33,221 bases of DNA, taken from NCBI GenBank assembly GCA_029982795.1, contig JARRBY010000007.1, positions 1 to 33,221 of the forward strand. The letters are read 5' to 3'. Origin of the DNA: Patescibacteria group bacterium. GTDB taxonomy: Bacteria > Patescibacteriota > Patescibacteriia > Patescibacteriales > UBA12465. Shown one piece after another: positions 23,112 through 31,266 of the stretch. How positions within the stretch are numbered: position 1 is the first letter of the stretch; every line of letters begins with the position of its first letter. The notes below the pieces were generated by a model. That model saw nothing but the letters and a program-made list of their open reading frames with translations, was not told where the DNA came from and searched no databases. A program made the position numbers and the translations under genes.

Positions 23112-24284
23112 ATGGAAAAAAAGGAAAAAACAAAAAATAATTTATTAACTTTAATCGTTTTGGCAACTTTGTTTGGTTTTATTGCCGGAGTTACCGGAGA
23201 AATAGTGATGCGTACCTATTTGTTCAATGATTTAAATCCCTCTTATTTTAACACCGAGTTTAACATCAACGATTTAAATAATAATCGTTCTAATTTAATT
23301 ATTAGAGATGCCAAAAAAGTTGTCGTTAGCCAGGATGTAAAGGTAGAGGAGACTATGTCTTCTATTCAATCAACGCTATTGCGAGTTTATAAAAAAGGAG
23401 AAGGTTTAGATGCAGCCTTATTGGAAAATAAGGTTGATTTAACCCGGGCTGTTTATTATGATTTAAATCGTCCTGATTTTATTGCTCTTTCCATTACCTC
23501 TGACGGTTGGGTGGTTGCTTCTTTAAACTCTGATATCGCCGCCGATTTTGCTTTAGAGGATTATGTGGCGGTTGATAATAATCGTAAAATTTATGAACTT
23601 GATGAAATCTCTGAGTTGGAAGATTTGCCCGGTAATTTAGTATTTTTTCATTTAGCCAAAGCGACAAATATGCCGGTGCGTTCGGTTGCTTCTCGGGCCA
23701 ATTTAGCTTTGGGTCAATCAGCTGTTGTGGTTGCCGACTTTGATAGTGTTTATTTAACTTCGGTTTCAGCAATTGAATTTCCGGAAGGAGTATTAAGTAG
23801 TGATGATTTAAATGTACGTTTAAATTTAGCGGCTGATTTAAGTGAAAAATTTGCCAATTCTTTTGTTTTCAATTTAGCCGGGGATTTAGTGGCTATAGTT
23901 GATTGGGATCGAGAACTTATTCCCGCTTTTTCTTATGTCCATTATTGGCAAAGTTTTTTCTCTGATAAAACTTTTAATCCGCCATATTTGGGTGTAAATT
24001 ATCTTGATTTAAGTCGTGTTAAAGTTGTCGGTTTGGAACAAAATAAAGGAGCGCTTTTAATAGAAAATGAAGATGTGAAAGCAGTTTTACCTAAAAGTCC
24101 GGCGGCTATAGCTGGTTTGCAAACCGGTGATATTATTACCTGGGTTAATAATAAAGAATTAGATTACAACAATGATCTTTCCAGTATTATCACTAATTTT
24201 AAACCAGGGGAAGAAATTACCATTGTTTATCTGCGTGATGGGGCGGAAACAAGTGTTAAAGTAAAGTTAGAAGCTAAAAAATAA
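23112..24284 (+). CDS. HtrA/DegP-like membrane protein lacking the catalytic triad
   Basis: A 390-aa protein with an N-terminal membrane anchor (about 11-33), a trypsin-like fold (about 80-265) and a C-terminal PDZ domain (about 290-388: YLGVNYLDLS, KSPAAIAGLQTGDIITWVNN). Alignment by eye with DegP/HtrA shows the catalytic residues replaced. The TNNHVV histidine is Asn139 (ASLNSD), the DLAVLK aspartate is Asn175 (NLVFFH), and the GNSGG serine is Ala248 (KFANS). The fold-defining segments MPVRSVASRANLALGQSAVVV-like and FNLAGDLVAI remain. It is probably a pseudoprotease acting as a binding or sensing protein in the envelope. It ends five bases before pgk. Confidence 0.75.
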   Translation: MEKKEKTKNNLLTLIVLATLFGFIAGVTGEIVMRTYLFNDLNPSYFNTEFNINDLNNNRSNLIIRDAKKVVVSQDVKVEETMSSIQSTLLRVYKKGEGLDAALLENKVDLTRAVYYDLNRPDFIALSITSDGWVVASLNSDIAADFALEDYVAVDNNRKIYELDEISELEDLPGNLVFFHLAKATNMPVRSVASRANLALGQSAVVVADFDSVYLTSVSAIEFPEGVLSSDDLNVRLNLAADLSEKFANSFVFNLAGDLVAIVDWDRELIPAFSYVHYWQSFFSDKTFNPPYLGVNYLDLSRVKVVGLEQNKGALLIENEDVKAVLPKSPAAIAGLQTGDIITWVNNKELDYNNDLSSIITNFKPGEEITIVYLRDGAETSVKVKLEAKK

Positions 24285-24289
24285 TCAAT

Positions 24290-25450
24290 ATGAGTATGCA
24301 AACATTTTCCAGCTTACCTAATTTAGAAAATAAACGTGTTTTTTTACGGGTTGATTTAAATGTGCCTTTTAAAGATACAAAAGTACTTGATGATTATAAA
24401 ATTTACAAGGCGATAAAGACAATAGAAGCGCTGTTGCATAAAAAAGCAATAATTATTATTGCCACCCACTTAGGTAAGGCAAAAGGACGTTATGACAAGA
24501 CTCTTTCGACAGAGCCAATTGCGAAATATTTAGCAAAAATTTTGGGGAAAAGAATTAAATTTGTTCCTGAAGTAATTGGCAAGGAAACAAAAAAAGCGAT
24601 AAAAAATGCTGTAGCGGGGGACATAATTTTTTTAGAAAATTTACGTTTTAAAAAAGAAGAATTGGAAAATGATACAAAATTCGCTAAAGAGTTAGCAAGT
24701 TTAGCTGATATTTATATAAATGATGCTTTAGCAGTCTCGCATCGGAAGCAAGCTTCTGTGGCGGCTATAAAAAATTATTTACCTAGTTTTTCTGGATTAT
24801 TGTTAGAAAGTGAACTTAAGGCCTTTGCGCGGGTTTTAAAACCAAAAAAACCGTTAGTTATTATTATGGGAGGAGCGAAGATAAAAACTAAAGCGCCTTT
24901 AATTGCAAATTTATATAAAAATTCTACTTATATATTATTAGGAGGGGGCTTGGCAAACAGTTTTTTAAAGTATAATAAATTAGAAATTGGTAAATCACTG
25001 TATGATGCGGAGGGGGTGAAGATAATTAAAAAGCTGATGAAGGATAAATCCTATAGTCGAAAAATTATACTTCCACTTGATGTTGTGGTTTTGACAAAAG
25101 AAGGAAAAATACAGGCTAAAAATGTAAAAAAAGTTTTAAAAACTGATAATATTTTAGATATTGGACCGGAGACAATTAGTTTATATTCCACTTACATAAA
25201 AGAAGCGCAAACCTTAGTTTGGAATGGGCCAATGGGTAAATTTGAAGATGTTAATTTTCGTGCCGGGACTACAGCGATTGCTATTTTAGTTGCTTCCCGT
25301 TCTTCAGGTTATGCCTATGGTGTTGTTGGCGGCGGGGAAACAGTTGCCGCTTTACGGGGAGTTCGTATGATTGAATATGTTGATTTTGTTTCTACCGCCG
25401 GTGGGGCGATGTTAGCCTATCTAGGGGGTGAAGAAATGCCGGGCCTTTAA
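24290..25450 (+). CDS. pgk: Phosphoglycerate kinase
   Basis: A 386-aa cytoplasmic enzyme that makes ATP from 1,3-bisphosphoglycerate. The N-domain opens LRVDLNVPF, followed by ATHLGKAKG (family SHLGRPKG, so the arginine of HxxR is Lys here), FLENLRFKKEE and NDALAVSHRKQASV. The C-domain has IMGGAKIKTK, the WNGPMGKFE nucleotide loop and the closing GGGETVAAL and STAGGAMLAYLGG. Length is normal for the family. It is the first glycolytic gene after the envelope block and is followed by enolase after 24 bases. Start chosen at the first ATG; a second in-frame ATG two codons later is possible. Confidence 0.95.
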   Translation: MSMQTFSSLPNLENKRVFLRVDLNVPFKDTKVLDDYKIYKAIKTIEALLHKKAIIIIATHLGKAKGRYDKTLSTEPIAKYLAKILGKRIKFVPEVIGKETKKAIKNAVAGDIIFLENLRFKKEELENDTKFAKELASLADIYINDALAVSHRKQASVAAIKNYLPSFSGLLLESELKAFARVLKPKKPLVIIMGGAKIKTKAPLIANLYKNSTYILLGGGLANSFLKYNKLEIGKSLYDAEGVKIIKKLMKDKSYSRKIILPLDVVVLTKEGKIQAKNVKKVLKTDNILDIGPETISLYSTYIKEAQTLVWNGPMGKFEDVNFRAGTTAIAILVASRSSGYAYGVVGGGETVAALRGVRMIEYVDFVSTAGGAMLAYLGGEEMPGL

Positions 25451-25474
25451 TTTATATATTTAACCTTAATATAT

Positions 25475-26725
25475 ATGGGAAAAATAAAAAAAATAACAGC
25501 AAGGGAAATTATTAATTCCAATGGTGAACCAACCATAGAAACAAAAATAGAATTGGATAGTGGTTTAACCGCTAAAGCATCTGTTCCCAGTGGTACTTCA
25601 GTTGGCTCTTATGAAGCCTTTGATATGAGAGATTTTGATAAAAAAAGGTTTTTTGGGCGGGGTCGTTTACGGGCCTTAGAAAAGGTGAATGAAATTATTG
25701 GACCAGCTTTAGTGGGCAGAGAAGTAACAGCGCAAGAAATGATAGATAAAAAAATGATAGAATTAGATGGTCGAGCAGATAAATCAAATTTGGGATCTAA
25801 TTCAATCCTTTCTGTTTCTTTAGCGGTGGCTCGTGCTGCTGCTTTAGAACAAAAAGAGGAATTGTATCTTTATTTGCAAAAAAAATATAATTTTGAAAAG
25901 ATATCTTTGCCAATCCCAATATTTAATTTTTTTAATGGAGGCAAACACGCTGATACTAATTTAGATTTTCAAGAATTTCTTTATATTCCCAAGAAAAAAA
26001 AGGTGGCCGAAATGATAAGACAGGGGGCGGAGGTCTATCAATCTTTGAAGCAGGAGTTAAAAATGGCTGATTATGATACTGATGTGGGAATAGAGGGAGG
26101 TTTTGCTCCTGAGCTTAATTCTAGTATTGAGGCTTTGGAATTAATTAGTGCGGCTTCTTTGCGGGCAGGGTATGAGCCAAAATTAGATTATTATTTAGGA
26201 ATTGATGTGGGCTCAGAAATGCTATATGACGAAAAGACTGGTAAATATGTTTTTGTACTTGATAATTCTTATTTAGTAAGTGAAACTTTGATTTCACTCT
26301 ATGAAAATTGGTTAGAAAAATATCCTCTACTTTATCTTGAAGACGGAATAGCGGAAAATGATTGGCCTTCTTGGCAAAAATTAACGGAGCAGTTGGGGGA
26401 GAAATTATTAATTGTTGGTGATGACCTATTTGCTACCAATATAGAACGTCTTCGTCTTGGCTTGCAAAAAAAAGTTGCTAACTCTATAATTATTAAACCT
26501 AATCAGGTAGGGACCCTAACAGAAACGATAGAATGTATAAAGTTGGCACAAAGCCATAATTATAAAATAATTATTTCTCATCGTAGTCAAGAGACTAATG
26601 ATGACTTTATTGTTGATTTAGCGGTTGCTGTCGGTGCCGATTATTTAAAAGCCGGCTCTTTATCACGGGGAGAAAGGGTTGCTAAGTATAATCGATTATT
26701 AGAAATTGGACAGATAATAGATTAA
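25475..26725 (+). CDS. eno: Enolase (divergent)
   Basis: A 416-aa glycolytic enzyme that converts 2-phosphoglycerate to phosphoenolpyruvate. The essential residues appear intact: H and E in NGGKHADTNLDFQEF, E in IEGGFAP, metal ligands in GIDVGSEMLY, YLEDG and VGDDLF, the catalytic lysine in IIIKPNQVGTLTET and the ISHRSQET and KAGSLSRGER loops. Several usually invariant positions differ: NSNGEPTIE for DSRGNPTVE, PSGTSVGSYEA for PSGASTGxxEA, GIEGG for GDEGG and LEDG for IEDP. It is shorter than the usual 430 aa. The stop lies five bases before the mutase-like pseudoenzyme. Confidence 0.93.
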   Translation: MGKIKKITAREIINSNGEPTIETKIELDSGLTAKASVPSGTSVGSYEAFDMRDFDKKRFFGRGRLRALEKVNEIIGPALVGREVTAQEMIDKKMIELDGRADKSNLGSNSILSVSLAVARAAALEQKEELYLYLQKKYNFEKISLPIPIFNFFNGGKHADTNLDFQEFLYIPKKKKVAEMIRQGAEVYQSLKQELKMADYDTDVGIEGGFAPELNSSIEALELISAASLRAGYEPKLDYYLGIDVGSEMLYDEKTGKYVFVLDNSYLVSETLISLYENWLEKYPLLYLEDGIAENDWPSWQKLTEQLGEKLLIVGDDLFATNIERLRLGLQKKVANSIIIKPNQVGTLTETIECIKLAQSHNYKIIISHRSQETNDDFIVDLAVAVGADYLKAGSLSRGERVAKYNRLLEIGQIID

Positions 26726-26730
26726 TTATT

Positions 26731-27633
26731 ATGGATGATGATGAAGATAGTAAATTAAATCAAGAAATAAAAAGGCCTTCTTGCCCCTTATTTTTGCTAT
26801 TACTCGATGGTTGGGGAATTGCTCCGGCCAGTGAAGCAAATGCCCTTAGTTTAGCTAAAACTCCTTATATTGCAAAATTAATCAAAGAATATCCAGCGAT
26901 TATTCTTGATACGGTAAAGGGGAGTTTAAATAATAGGTATTTAACTTTAGGAGCAGGATCTTTAGTTAGTTCTGAGGAGCAAATTATCTATAATGATTTA
27001 ACTTCAGTCTTAGCTGGTTATAATCTAAAACAACTTAAAATATTTGATAGTGAACGTTTGGCCGCTTTAAGTTATTTTTTTAATGGTCGTCGGGAAGATA
27101 AATTAGTAGCTGAAGATTGGTTAACTATATCATCGGCTAGCAATAATCAAGCTTTTGATATCACGCTTTCAATGAAAAGGATATTTCAAGAATCAAGTCG
27201 GGCCCTTAAATTGGATTATTATGATTTTATTGTCGCCTCGGTTTCTATTCTTGATTATTTTGCTTCTTTAGAAAATATACCGGCTATAGTTAGTGCTTTT
27301 GAAAGTTTAGATAAGCTAATTAAAAAATTAGTAAATGAAATTTTAGATCAAAATGGAGTTTTAATAATTACTGCCACCTGTGGTAACGCTGAAAAAATGC
27401 TAGATTTTGCGACTGATATGGTTGATAAAAAAATTACCGATAATCCAGTTCCTTTTATTTTAATTGGTAATCAATTTAAAGGAAGAACTATTGGTCCCAA
27501 AGATGCCCCGTTAGGTGATTTAAGTCTTTTGGAAACAATGGGGTCAATTTATAATATTGCTCCTACAATCTGCAAAATAATGAATTTAGGGGAGGAAGCG
27601 GAAAATAATTTTTTAGCCAAAAGTTTAATTTAA
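26731..27633 (+). CDS. iPGM-like pseudoenzyme lacking the phosphotransferase domain
   Basis: A 300-aa remnant of cofactor-independent phosphoglycerate mutase (normally about 510 aa). The N-terminal metal-domain part (LLLLDGWGIAPASEANALSLAKTP, GAG at 74-76, YNDLT) joins directly to the second part (QLKIFDSERLAALSYFFNGRRED...NPVPFILIG), so the inserted phosphotransferase domain of about 230 residues is cleanly missing. Of the seven metal/catalytic residues only two Asp are kept (D26 and D175). The phosphoserine is Leu66 or nearby, the ADHGNAE pair is T216/C217, the NPDMVGHTG histidine is S179 and the last histidine is I235. It cannot be a classical mutase. Its position after pgk and eno and its clean coding frame argue for a retained, perhaps structural or regulatory, protein. 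Confidence 0.85.
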   Translation: MDDDEDSKLNQEIKRPSCPLFLLLLDGWGIAPASEANALSLAKTPYIAKLIKEYPAIILDTVKGSLNNRYLTLGAGSLVSSEEQIIYNDLTSVLAGYNLKQLKIFDSERLAALSYFFNGRREDKLVAEDWLTISSASNNQAFDITLSMKRIFQESSRALKLDYYDFIVASVSILDYFASLENIPAIVSAFESLDKLIKKLVNEILDQNGVLIITATCGNAEKMLDFATDMVDKKITDNPVPFILIGNQFKGRTIGPKDAPLGDLSLLETMGSIYNIAPTICKIMNLGEEAENNFLAKSLI

Positions 27634-27644
27634 TATTTTTTATA

Positions 27645-27673
27645 AAAAAACTCCAATAATTTTGGAGTTTTTT
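27645..27673. terminator. Bidirectional terminator between the glycolytic and gyrB units
   Basis: A perfect 12-bp stem, AAAAAACTCCAA (27645-27656) with TTGGAGTTTTTT (27662-27673), and a five-base loop. It ends the plus-strand envelope/glycolysis transcripts and the minus-strand gyrB-DUF212 transcript. Confidence 0.88.
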
Positions 27674-27694
27674 GTTGTAAAAAGGAGTATTTTA

Positions 27695-28126
27695 TTAGTA
27701 GAAAAGAAAAAAACCTAAACTGGTTAAGGCGCCAATTATACCACCAACAATTACTTGCGCTGGAGTATGTCCTATTTTTTCTAATTGTTTGGGATATTTG
27801 TTATCAAGGAAATCATCTTCATCTAAATCTTTAACTAAAATGTTAATAGTTTTACCGTGTAGCCCCAAATAATTTCTTAGACCAATAGCATCAGCAATAA
27901 CAATGGTGGCAAAAACAAAAGAAATAGCAAATAACGGGGAACTAATTCCGTATTCTAGAGCAATGATAGTGGTTATCGCCACTACTATTGAAGTATGTCC
28001 CGAAGGCATGTCGGAATAAGAGAAAATATCGTGCCAAGTAATTTTTTGCCCCGTTGCCCGCAGGATTATTTTTAGACCTTGGGCAATCAAGAAGGCAACA
28101 ATTGGAGAGAGTAGATATATATACAT
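27695..28126 (-). CDS. Divergent PAP2 family membrane protein (DUF212)
   Basis: A 143-aa integral membrane protein of the divergent acid phosphatase/vanadium-haloperoxidase family. Family segments visible are DMPSGHTS (about 38-46), ADAIGLRNYLGLHGKTIN and KIGHTPAQVIVGGIIGAL. Four to five hydrophobic helices span it. PAP2-type proteins dephosphorylate lipids, including undecaprenyl pyrophosphate, and this would fit the envelope genes nearby, but the enzymatic role of DUF212 proteins is not established. It starts 18 bases after gyrB and is the last gene of that unit. Confidence 0.85.
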   Translation of the reverse strand: MYIYLLSPIVAFLIAQGLKIILRATGQKITWHDIFSYSDMPSGHTSIVVAITTIIALEYGISSPLFAISFVFATIVIADAIGLRNYLGLHGKTINILVKDLDEDDFLDNKYPKQLEKIGHTPAQVIVGGIIGALTSLGFFLFY

Positions 28127-28144
28127 ATTTATAATAACTAGTGT

Positions 28145-30157
28145 TTAGATATCTAAGTTCCTTACTTTTTTAGCGTGTGTTTGAATAAAATTTTTGCGGG
28201 GAGCAACATTATTACCCATGAGCATATCAAAAATTTGATCAGCTTTTGCCGCATCTTCAACGGTTACTTGTTTGACAATACGACGTGCCGGATCCATAGT
28301 TGTTTCCCATAATTGTTCAGGATTCATTTCTCCTAAACCTTTATATCTTTGAATACTAATTTTTACATTTTTCTTGGTATTTTCTTTTTCGATTATTTCT
28401 GAATTTTCATCTTCATCATTTTCTTCACCAACTTCAATTACTTCTTCTGTTACGCCACCAAGACTTTTTATTATATCATCTTTTTCTTTGTCAGAATAAG
28501 CATAATTAACGTTTGTTCCTTTTTTTATCTGATATAAAGGAGGTTGAGCGATATAGATATGTCCATTAGTAATTAAACCATTAAAGTGCCTGAAAAAAAG
28601 AGTTAAAAGCAAAGTCCGAATATGAGCGCCATCAACATCGGCATCGGTCATAATAATAATACGATGATATCTTAGTTTACTAATATCAAATTGTTCATCA
28701 ATATTAGTCCCCAAAGCAATTACTAAATTTTTTACTTCATTATTAGCTAACATTTTGTCTAGACGGGCTCTTTCAACGTTTAAGATTTTACCTCGTAAGG
28801 GTAAAATTGCTTGAAATCTTCGATTACGACCTTGTTTAGCACTACCTCCGGCAGAGTCTCCCTCAACGATATATATTTCACTTTCCTCTGCTTTACGACT
28901 GGAGCAATCTGCTAATTTACCCGGTAGAGTCATACCTTCCAAGGCGCCTTTACGTAAAATGGTAGCGCGAGCTGTACGTGCGGCTAATCTTGCCTGTGAT
29001 GATAAAATACATTTCCCGATAATAGCTTCAGCTTCTTTTGGGTGTTCTTCTAAAAAGGTGGTAAAATATTCTCCAAAAACACTTTCCACATAACCTTTCA
29101 TTTCAGCGTTACCGAGTTTACCTTTGGTTTGTCCTTCAAATTGCGGATCAGAAAGCTTGACGCTAATAATAGCTGTTAGTCCCTCTCTGACATCTTCTCC
29201 GGATAAATTTTCTTGTTTTTCTTTTAAAAGATTTTTATTACGAGCATAATTGTTGAGAGTTCTGGTTAGAGCGCTTTTAAAACCAATTAAATGTGTGCCC
29301 CCCTCAGGGTTATAAATATTATTAGCAAAGGCTAGTGTGGTTTCATTAAATTCATCATTGTATTGAAGGGCAATTTCTATTCGACTGTCATTAATTTCTT
29401 TATCAATATAAAAGATATTTTCATTTTTGACATTTTTATTGCGGTGTAGCGATTTAACATATGATTTAATGCCACCTTCAAAATGAAATTTATATTTTTT
29501 TTCACGATGTCCTTGTCTTTTGTCGAAAACATTAATAGTAACACCTTTGGTAAGATAGGCTTGTTGTCGTAAGCGATCTAATATTTTTCCCCAATTAAAT
29601 TCTAGTTCGGTAAAAATAGTTGAATCTGGTTTAAAAATAATTGTCGTTCCGGTGTGATCTGTTTTGCCAGTTGCTCTGATTGCTTTTTGCGGTTTACCAA
29701 ATTTATATTCTTGTTCCCAGATTTTACCATCACGGTGAATCTCAGCCCGTAAATATTCACTTAGCGCATTAACTACAGAAACGCCGACTCCGTGTAAACC
29801 ACCGGAGACTTTATAGCCTCCACCCCCAAATTTACCACCGGCATGAAGTTTTGTTAAAACTGTTTCTAAGGCGGAAACTCCGGTCGTTTTATGTTTTTCG
29901 ACAGGGATGCCCCGTCCATTATCCTCTACTTTTATCATACCGTCAGCTAAGAGATAAACGGAAATAGTATCAGCGTAACCAGCCATGGCTTCATCAATAC
30001 AGTTATCTACCACTTCCCAAATAAGATGATGTAAGCCGGTTACTGAAGTTGAACCAATATACATGCCGGGTCTTTTTCGGACCGGATCAAGACCTTCTAA
30101 AACGGTTATCTGATCAGCTCCGTATCCACTTTGTTTAGATTTTTTTTCTGTGCTCAT
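28145..30157 (-). CDS. gyrB: DNA gyrase subunit B
   Basis: A 670-aa type II topoisomerase ATPase subunit. The GHKL domain shows EVVDNCIDEA (Mg/ATP site), DNGRGIP and GGLHGVGVSVVNALS. The transducer follows (about 230-400), then the TOPRIM domain with EGDSAGGSAKQGRNRRFQAI and DADVDGAHIRTLL, and the C-terminal QRYKGLGEMNPEQLW motif. RRFQAILPLRGKILNVE favours GyrB over ParE. An acidic insert rich in Glu and Asn (about 571-600) separates TOPRIM from the last motif. It is cotranscribed with the DUF212 gene. A promoter candidate is at 30244-30272 and a palindrome lies in the leader. GyrA is not in the window. Confidence 0.95.
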   Translation of the reverse strand: MSTEKKSKQSGYGADQITVLEGLDPVRKRPGMYIGSTSVTGLHHLIWEVVDNCIDEAMAGYADTISVYLLADGMIKVEDNGRGIPVEKHKTTGVSALETVLTKLHAGGKFGGGGYKVSGGLHGVGVSVVNALSEYLRAEIHRDGKIWEQEYKFGKPQKAIRATGKTDHTGTTIIFKPDSTIFTELEFNWGKILDRLRQQAYLTKGVTINVFDKRQGHREKKYKFHFEGGIKSYVKSLHRNKNVKNENIFYIDKEINDSRIEIALQYNDEFNETTLAFANNIYNPEGGTHLIGFKSALTRTLNNYARNKNLLKEKQENLSGEDVREGLTAIISVKLSDPQFEGQTKGKLGNAEMKGYVESVFGEYFTTFLEEHPKEAEAIIGKCILSSQARLAARTARATILRKGALEGMTLPGKLADCSSRKAEESEIYIVEGDSAGGSAKQGRNRRFQAILPLRGKILNVERARLDKMLANNEVKNLVIALGTNIDEQFDISKLRYHRIIIMTDADVDGAHIRTLLLTLFFRHFNGLITNGHIYIAQPPLYQIKKGTNVNYAYSDKEKDDIIKSLGGVTEEVIEVGEENDEDENSEIIEKENTKKNVKISIQRYKGLGEMNPEQLWETTMDPARRIVKQVTVEDAAKADQIFDMLMGNNVAPRKNFIQTHAKKVRNLDI

Positions 30158-30204
30158 AAAAAAATAAAATTCCCGAAAAACAGGGTATTTTGTTGATTAT
30201 TTTG

Positions 30205-30220
30205 ATCTGAAATTTCAGAT
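30205..30220. repeat. Perfect 16-base palindrome in the gyrB leader
   Basis: ATCTGAAATTTCAGAT, perfectly self-complementary, about 17 bases downstream of the predicted gyrB start site and 48 bases before its ATG. It could be an operator or a small leader hairpin; on the plus strand it is followed by a T run, so a terminator for plus-strand noise is also possible. Confidence 0.5.
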
Positions 30221-30243
30221 TTTTTGTTATTCTTAATATCTAT

Positions 30244-30272
30244 ATTTTAGCAAAAAATAAGGATAAAAGCAA
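30244..30272 (-). promoter_or_regulatory. Candidate promoter of gyrB
   Basis: On the minus strand TTGCTT (30272-30267), 17 bases, TG-C extension and TAAAAT (30249-30244). The leader before the gyrB ATG is about 80 bases and contains the 16-base palindrome. Confidence 0.55.
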
Positions 30273-30307
30273 GCTCAGTATTGATACTTTTTTTTCTTCT
30301 AAAATCA

Positions 30308-30316
30308 TGCTATTAT
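30308..30316 (+). promoter_or_regulatory. Extended -10 element before the epimerase gene
   Basis: TGCTATTAT, an extended -10 without a good -35 at the usual distance. Transcription would start near 30322, just before the ATG at 30324, so the message would be leaderless or nearly so. This supports choosing 30324 over the earlier ATG at 30315, which overlaps the -10. Confidence 0.35.
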
Positions 30317-30323
30317 GTTTTAT

Positions 30324-31250
30324 ATGACAAAAATTTTAGTAACTGGTGGAGCTGGTTTTATCGGCTCTAACCTGGTTGATGCACTAATTTTAGAAAATTA
30401 CGAGGTAACAGTAATTGATAACTTATCTTCAGGGAAAAGGGAGTATTTAAATCCTCGGGCAAAGTTTTGGCAACTAGATATAGTAAGTGAAGAAATAGAT
30501 ACAATTTTTCGGACAGAACGCTTTGATTTTGTCTATCATTTAGCTGCTCAAATTGATGTTCGTACTTCAGTTACTAACCCAAGTTTTGATAATAAAATTA
30601 ATGTCTTAGGGGGGTTAAATATTTTAGAAAAAGCAAAAAAATATGGAGTTAAGAAAGTGATATTTGCTTCAACCGGTGGAGCTATTTACGGGGAGACGGA
30701 AGAAATCCCCACTACTGAATATGCACCAACCTATCCTTTATCACCCTACGGAATTAATAAATTAGCTTTTGAAAAATATTTATATTATTATTATCAAACT
30801 TATAATTTAAATTATACAATTTTACGTTTTGCCAATGTTTATGGACCGCGACAATTTAAAGGTGGAGAAGCGGGGGTGATTGCAATTTTTGTTGATAACG
30901 CTATTAAGGGAAAAACTAGTATTATGTATGGTGATGGTAAGCAGACTCGGGATTTTGTTTTTGTCACTGATGTTGTCTCCGCTTTAATAAAAGCAAAAGA
31001 AATTGATTGTCGTGGAGAAATAAATATTAGTTTAGGACGAGAGGTTAGTCTTTTGGAAGTAAAGGCCAAAATTGAAGAGGTTTTAGGTGAAAAGATTTTA
31101 ATCCAAGTAGAACCGGCTAAATTAGGTGAGCAAAAACGTAGCTGTTTGAGTCGAGAACGAGCCAAGGCAGTGCTTGATTGGGAGCCGAAATTTGATTTGG
31201 ATCAGGGAATTAAAGAAACAATTAATTGGTCAAGGGCACAAATTAAATAA
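30324..31250 (+). CDS. NAD-dependent sugar epimerase (UDP-glucose 4-epimerase type)
   Basis: A 308-aa extended short-chain dehydrogenase/reductase. The NAD-binding loop is VTGGAGFIG (6-14), the active site has S116/T117 in ASTGG and Y142xxxK146 in SPYGINK, and later segments FANVYGPRQ and GDGKQTRDFVFVTDV are typical of GalE-like enzymes acting on nucleotide sugars. The substrate could be UDP-glucose, UDP-GlcNAc or a relative. I chose the ATG at 30324, which gives the usual MTKILVTGG start; an ATG nine bases earlier is possible. It is 16 bases from tpiA and heads that operon. It probably supplies sugars for surface glycans. Confidence 0.9.
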   Translation: MTKILVTGGAGFIGSNLVDALILENYEVTVIDNLSSGKREYLNPRAKFWQLDIVSEEIDTIFRTERFDFVYHLAAQIDVRTSVTNPSFDNKINVLGGLNILEKAKKYGVKKVIFASTGGAIYGETEEIPTTEYAPTYPLSPYGINKLAFEKYLYYYYQTYNLNYTILRFANVYGPRQFKGGEAGVIAIFVDNAIKGKTSIMYGDGKQTRDFVFVTDVVSALIKAKEIDCRGEINISLGREVSLLEVKAKIEEVLGEKILIQVEPAKLGEQKRSCLSRERAKAVLDWEPKFDLDQGIKETINWSRAQIK

Positions 31251-31266
31251 ATTAAAATTACAATGT

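Noticed and set aside
31174-31266. Longer start for triosephosphate isomerase
   Set aside because: The extension is in the epimerase gene and the family begins at MKKIIIANWKM.
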